Both the position numbers and the translations under genes were made by a program. From assembly GCA_030537895.1 (NCBI GenBank), contig JAUNVA010000001.1, positions 62,001 to 126,000 of the forward strand: a stretch of 64,000 nt of DNA, given 5' to 3'. Positions 61,356 to 64,000 of this stretch are shown one piece after another. Source of the DNA: Bowdeniella nasicola. Lineage in GTDB: Bacteria; Actinomycetota; Actinomycetes; Actinomycetales; Actinomycetaceae. A model generated the notes under the pieces. The model was not told the origin of the DNA, did no database searches, and was given only the letters and a program-made list of their open reading frames with translations. Each line of letters starts with the position of its first letter. Positions within the stretch are counted from its first letter, which is position 1.

Positions 61356-63032
61356 ATGACCGACATTCCCAGCACCCAATACGCCGTCCAGTTCACGGGC
61401 GTCGATGAGATCGAGATCAATAAGGCCAAGGAGGTGCCCGAGATCGGCCCGACGCAGATGCTCCTCAAGGTCGAGGCCTGTGGTATCTGCTTCTCGGATA
61501 CGAAGCTGCTCCACGCCTTCGATTCGCATCCGCGCAAATCCGAGATCGTCGCTGGCCTCAGCCCCGAAGCGCTCGAAACCCTGCCCGGTTACCGGCCCGG
61601 CTCCCAGCCGACCGTACCCGGCCACGAACCTGTCGCCCGCATCATCAAGGTTGGCGAGGACGTGACGCACTTCAAGGTTGGTGACCGCGTCCTCGTGCAG
61701 GCCGACTGGAAGCACCTGCCTACCGCCAAGTCGAATGCGGCGTTCGGCTACAACGTCGAGGGCGCCCTGCAGGAATACGTGGCGGTCGACGAGCGGTGCG
61801 TCGTCTCGCCCGACGGCGAGGAATTCCTCATCCACGTCGCAGAGGAGCCGACCGCGGCCGCGATCGGCCTCATCGAGCCATGGGCCACCGTGGAGGGAGC
61901 CTATGCGTGGCACGAACGCCGCCAGCTGAAGGCCGGTGGTCGCATGCTCGTCGTCGCCGACGCCGAAGCCTCCTCAATTGAGGAACTCGCCCGCGCCGCC
62001 ACCCCGGCTGAGGTGACAATCCTTGGGGCCAGCGCCGAAGACCTTGGGCTGGCCGCACTGGACTGCACGGTGCGTGAGATCTCGGATCTTTCCCAGGTAG
62101 GGGAGCAGCACTTCGACGACGTCATCTACTTCGGGCACGACGCCGAGCGCCTGGGGGAGATCTCGGCACTCGCCTCCGCCCGCTCCATCGTCGCCGTGGT
62201 CCTGGGGGGCGCACGTATCGATCGTCCTGTGCACATCGACGTCGGACGCATCCACTATGACTTCGTGCGCTACTGCGGCACGACCGGATCGGATCCGGCC
62301 GACGCCTACTCCTGGATCCCCGAGACCGGTGAGATCCGCGATGGCGATGCACTCGCGATCATTGGCGCCGCCGGCCCGATGGGGCTCATGCACACCATGC
62401 GCGCGATAGTCCTGGACCGCTCAGACATCCGGATCGACGCGACCGATCTGTCCGATGAGCGCCTCGCGCATCTGGAGGAGGTCGTTACCCCCGCCGCTGT
62501 GGAGCATTCGGTACCGATGCGCTACATCAACACGGCGAACGAGGAACTCGAGCCCGGCTACGACTACGTCGTGTGCATGGTGCCGGTACCGGCGCTCGTG
62601 GCGCAGGCGGTGGATCTCGCCGGTGAAGACTCGATCGTGAATGCCTTTGCGGGCATCCCGGCAGGCAAGACGGCTGAGATCGACATGCAGGGCGTCATCG
62701 AGCGGCGGATCTTCATGATCGGCACGTCGGGTTCGGATGTCTCCGATATGCGGACCGTCGTGAAGAAGATCGAGGATGGCGACTACGACACCACGATCTC
62801 GCTCGACGCGATCACCGGCATGGCCGGTTTCAAGGACGCCATTACCTCGGTAATCGATCGCACCTCGGGGGGCAAGATTATGGTCTTCCCGCAGCTGCAT
62901 GATCTGCCGCTCATTCGCCTGGCCGATCTCGAAGAGCAGCTCCCTGAGGTGGCGCGTCACCTCAACGGTGGGCTGTGGAATGCCGAGGCTGAAAAGGCGC
63001 TTCTCCAGAGTGCCACGACGGGGCGTGCCTAG
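61356..63032 (+). CDS. Long MDR-family (zinc alcohol/sorbitol dehydrogenase-like) protein
   Basis: A 558-aa medium-chain dehydrogenase; typical members have about 350. The N-terminal GroES-like domain carries C45 or C42 (ACGICFSD) and H90-E91 (VPGHEPVARI), the catalytic zinc site. The four-Cys structural zinc loop is missing. Two nucleotide-fold segments follow. The first (about 190-285) lacks a GxGxxG loop; the second has IIGAAGPMGLMHT (337-343 region). The extra segment accounts for the length. AAGGAG lies before the ATG. It is 10 bp after the PHP-SDR gene, so the two are co-transcribed and probably act on consecutive intermediates. Confidence 0.75.
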   Translation: MTDIPSTQYAVQFTGVDEIEINKAKEVPEIGPTQMLLKVEACGICFSDTKLLHAFDSHPRKSEIVAGLSPEALETLPGYRPGSQPTVPGHEPVARIIKVGEDVTHFKVGDRVLVQADWKHLPTAKSNAAFGYNVEGALQEYVAVDERCVVSPDGEEFLIHVAEEPTAAAIGLIEPWATVEGAYAWHERRQLKAGGRMLVVADAEASSIEELARAATPAEVTILGASAEDLGLAALDCTVREISDLSQVGEQHFDDVIYFGHDAERLGEISALASARSIVAVVLGGARIDRPVHIDVGRIHYDFVRYCGTTGSDPADAYSWIPETGEIRDGDALAIIGAAGPMGLMHTMRAIVLDRSDIRIDATDLSDERLAHLEEVVTPAAVEHSVPMRYINTANEELEPGYDYVVCMVPVPALVAQAVDLAGEDSIVNAFAGIPAGKTAEIDMQGVIERRIFMIGTSGSDVSDMRTVVKKIEDGDYDTTISLDAITGMAGFKDAITSVIDRTSGGKIMVFPQLHDLPLIRLADLEEQLPEVARHLNGGLWNAEAEKALLQSATTGRA

Positions 63033-63053
63033 CCGGACGAGATGACGAACCCC

Positions 63054-63093
63054 TTGCGAACAGCTTTGGAACGAAATAAAATCGAAAGCGAAT
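63054..63093 (+). promoter_or_regulatory. Promoter and DeoR-type repeats upstream of second DeoR gene
   Basis: TTGCGA (63054-63059) and TAAAAT (63077-63082) are 17 bp apart. CGAAA repeats flank the -10 at 63072-63076 and 63083-63087, 11 bp apart, with a third CGAA at 63089. They resemble direct-repeat DeoR operators, so autoregulation is likely. The preceding dehydrogenase gene ends only 22 bp before, so this is an internal promoter. Confidence 0.65.
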
Positions 63094-63116
63094 CGTAAGG
63101 AACTCGAAGGGGAGAG

Positions 63117-63872
63117 ATGGGCAGCGACCGCCGCGAGCGCGAGGCCGTAATCCTCGACGCCCTGGCCAAGGATGGACGCATCCAGGTCTCGGCGATGGCG
63201 AGGCAGCTTCGCGTTTCCGAGGTCACGATGCGTGCGACACTGCGCGATCTTGAGTCGCGCGGCCTCCTGCGTCGGACCCACGGCGGCGCTGTCCCCTCGT
63301 CGATCCACCACGTCCTCGCGCGCCGTTCCCATCGCGCCGACGCGAAGGAACGGATTGCCGCCGCCGCGGCGGACCTCGTGCGTGACGGAGACAGCCTCAT
63401 GATTGAGGCGGGGACGACGACGTCCCTCGTCCCGCGCTTCCTCACGGGAAAGAAGGACCTGCACATCGTCACGAACTCGACCCTGGTCGTGAACAATGCC
63501 CGGGTCAATCCGGAGCTGCACGTGACACTCACGGGTGGGATGTTCCATCGCGCGAGTGAGTCGATGGTCGGGTCGATTGCGCAGCGCACCATCCGCGGTT
63601 TCAACGCGCGGCTGGCTTTCGTCGGCACCGACGGGCTCCGCACCGACGATGCTCTCACCACCCAGTTCGCCGAAGGAGCGGACATCATTGCCGCTATGCA
63701 CGAGAGCGCATGCGAAACGTGGCTGTTAACCGACTCCTCGAAATACGACCACGCAGGCTTCGTGAACGTCTTGAACGTCGAGGACCTGAAAGGCATCATC
63801 ACCGATTCCGAGCTGGCCCCGGAGGCTGGCCAGCTCCTCACAGACCACGGCGTTGACCTACGCGCCGTATAG
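63117..63872 (+). CDS. DeoR/GlpR-family regulator
   Basis: A 251-aa regulator with N-terminal winged HTH (ILDALAKDGRIQVSAMARQLRVSEVTMRATLRDL), wing RRTHGGAV, and a sugar-phosphate sensor with MIEAGTTTSLVPRFL, VTNSTLVVNNARV and AFVGTDGLRTDDALTTQFAEGADI. GGGGAGAG precedes the ATG. It is the second regulator of the locus besides LacI and may respond to a phosphorylated intermediate. It lies directly before the lipoyl gene. Confidence 0.9.
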   Translation: MGSDRREREAVILDALAKDGRIQVSAMARQLRVSEVTMRATLRDLESRGLLRRTHGGAVPSSIHHVLARRSHRADAKERIAAAAADLVRDGDSLMIEAGTTTSLVPRFLTGKKDLHIVTNSTLVVNNARVNPELHVTLTGGMFHRASESMVGSIAQRTIRGFNARLAFVGTDGLRTDDALTTQFAEGADIIAAMHESACETWLLTDSSKYDHAGFVNVLNVEDLKGIITDSELAPEAGQLLTDHGVDLRAV

Positions 63873-63884
63873 GAAGGATTACTG

Positions 63885-64000
63885 ATGGCAGAGGCAGTTG
63901 TGATGCCCCAAGCGGGCAACACCGTTGAATCGTGCATCCTCGTGTCGTGGAATGTCGCTGTAGGCGACACCGTCGAGGCCAGCACCGTCATCTGCGAGGC
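63885..64000 (+). CDS. Lipoyl-domain protein, N-terminal fragment (2-oxoacid dehydrogenase E2 type)
   Basis: The first 38 residues are visible before the window ends. MAEAVVMPQAGNTVESCILV then SWNVAVGDTVEASTVICE is the N-terminal half of a biotinyl/lipoyl domain, as at the start of E2 acyltransferases. The lipoylated Lys would be just past the edge. AAGGATT precedes the ATG, 12 bp after the DeoR stop. A 2-oxoacid or acetoin-type dehydrogenase complex may follow and finish the pathway of the divergent locus. Confidence 0.75.
   Translation, partial: MAEAVVMPQAGNTVESCILVSWNVAVGDTVEASTVICE

Overview
The window reads as a chromosomal segment of a high-GC Gram-positive bacterium (Actinomycetota). 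The base composition is high-GC with many GTG starts. Several gene orders are actinobacterial: IclR regulator-leuCD, murA-plsC-gpsA-ddl-DUF3515-thiL, DAK2-recG-rsmD-coaD, yceD-rnc-mutM, cydABDC, rne-rplU-rpmA-obg and nadD-rsfS. The mix of cytochrome bd, a mucin-type disaccharide phosphorylase and deoxy-sugar genes fits a host-associated facultative member such as an Actinomyces relative. Genus is inference only. I see no insertion sequence, prophage, CRISPR array or rRNA operon.

Layout. 1-0.5 kb: a broken FtsX-type permease end beside an anomalous G14/C14 tract. 0.6-19.1 kb: core metabolism and information genes (glycosyltransferase, leuCD and regulator, murA, plsC, gpsA, ddl, thiL, rpmB, DAK2 protein, recG, rsmD, coaD, yceD, rnc, mutM). 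19.1-27.7 kb: a NarL-type response regulator very like mycobacterial DevR/DosR, a GAF-GAF histidine kinase like DevS/DosT, and cydABDC. The kinase gene is translationally coupled to cydC, and a perfect core DosR box lies upstream of cydA. 28-33.3 kb: rne, rplU, rpmA, obg. 33.3-40.3 kb: a GH112 beta-galactoside phosphorylase with a DeoR regulator, SIS isomerase/deaminase, ROK kinase, PfkB kinase and class II aldolase, consistent with amino-sugar catabolism through a tagatose-type route. 40.4-43.8 kb: nadD, a repeat-bearing membrane protein, rsfS, a histidine phosphatase and tRNA-Ala(GGC). 43.9-48.6 kb: a macrodomain protein, DUF1846 protein, two transporters and a transaldolase-like enzyme. 48.7-64 kb: a divergent sugar locus. 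The minus-strand arm has a FucI-like isomerase, LacI regulator, FGGY kinase, ribose-type ABC transporter and FucU. The plus-strand arm has a RhaB-like kinase, a PHP-SDR fusion, a long MDR dehydrogenase, a DeoR regulator and the start of a lipoyl-domain protein cut by the window edge.

Two parts deserve most attention. (1) The DevRS-like pair plus DosR box suggests a hypoxia/redox two-component system wired directly into cytochrome bd. (2) The divergent sugar locus has two FGGY kinases and an isomerase but no recognisable fuculose/rhamnulose-phosphate aldolase. In its place are a PHP-SDR fusion with an atypical PHP metal site and a dehydrogenase with an extra Rossmann-like segment. That could be an undescribed deoxy-sugar or polyol pathway. 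Both divergent promoters of this locus carry a GAAATCGATT-type palindrome suited to the encoded LacI protein.
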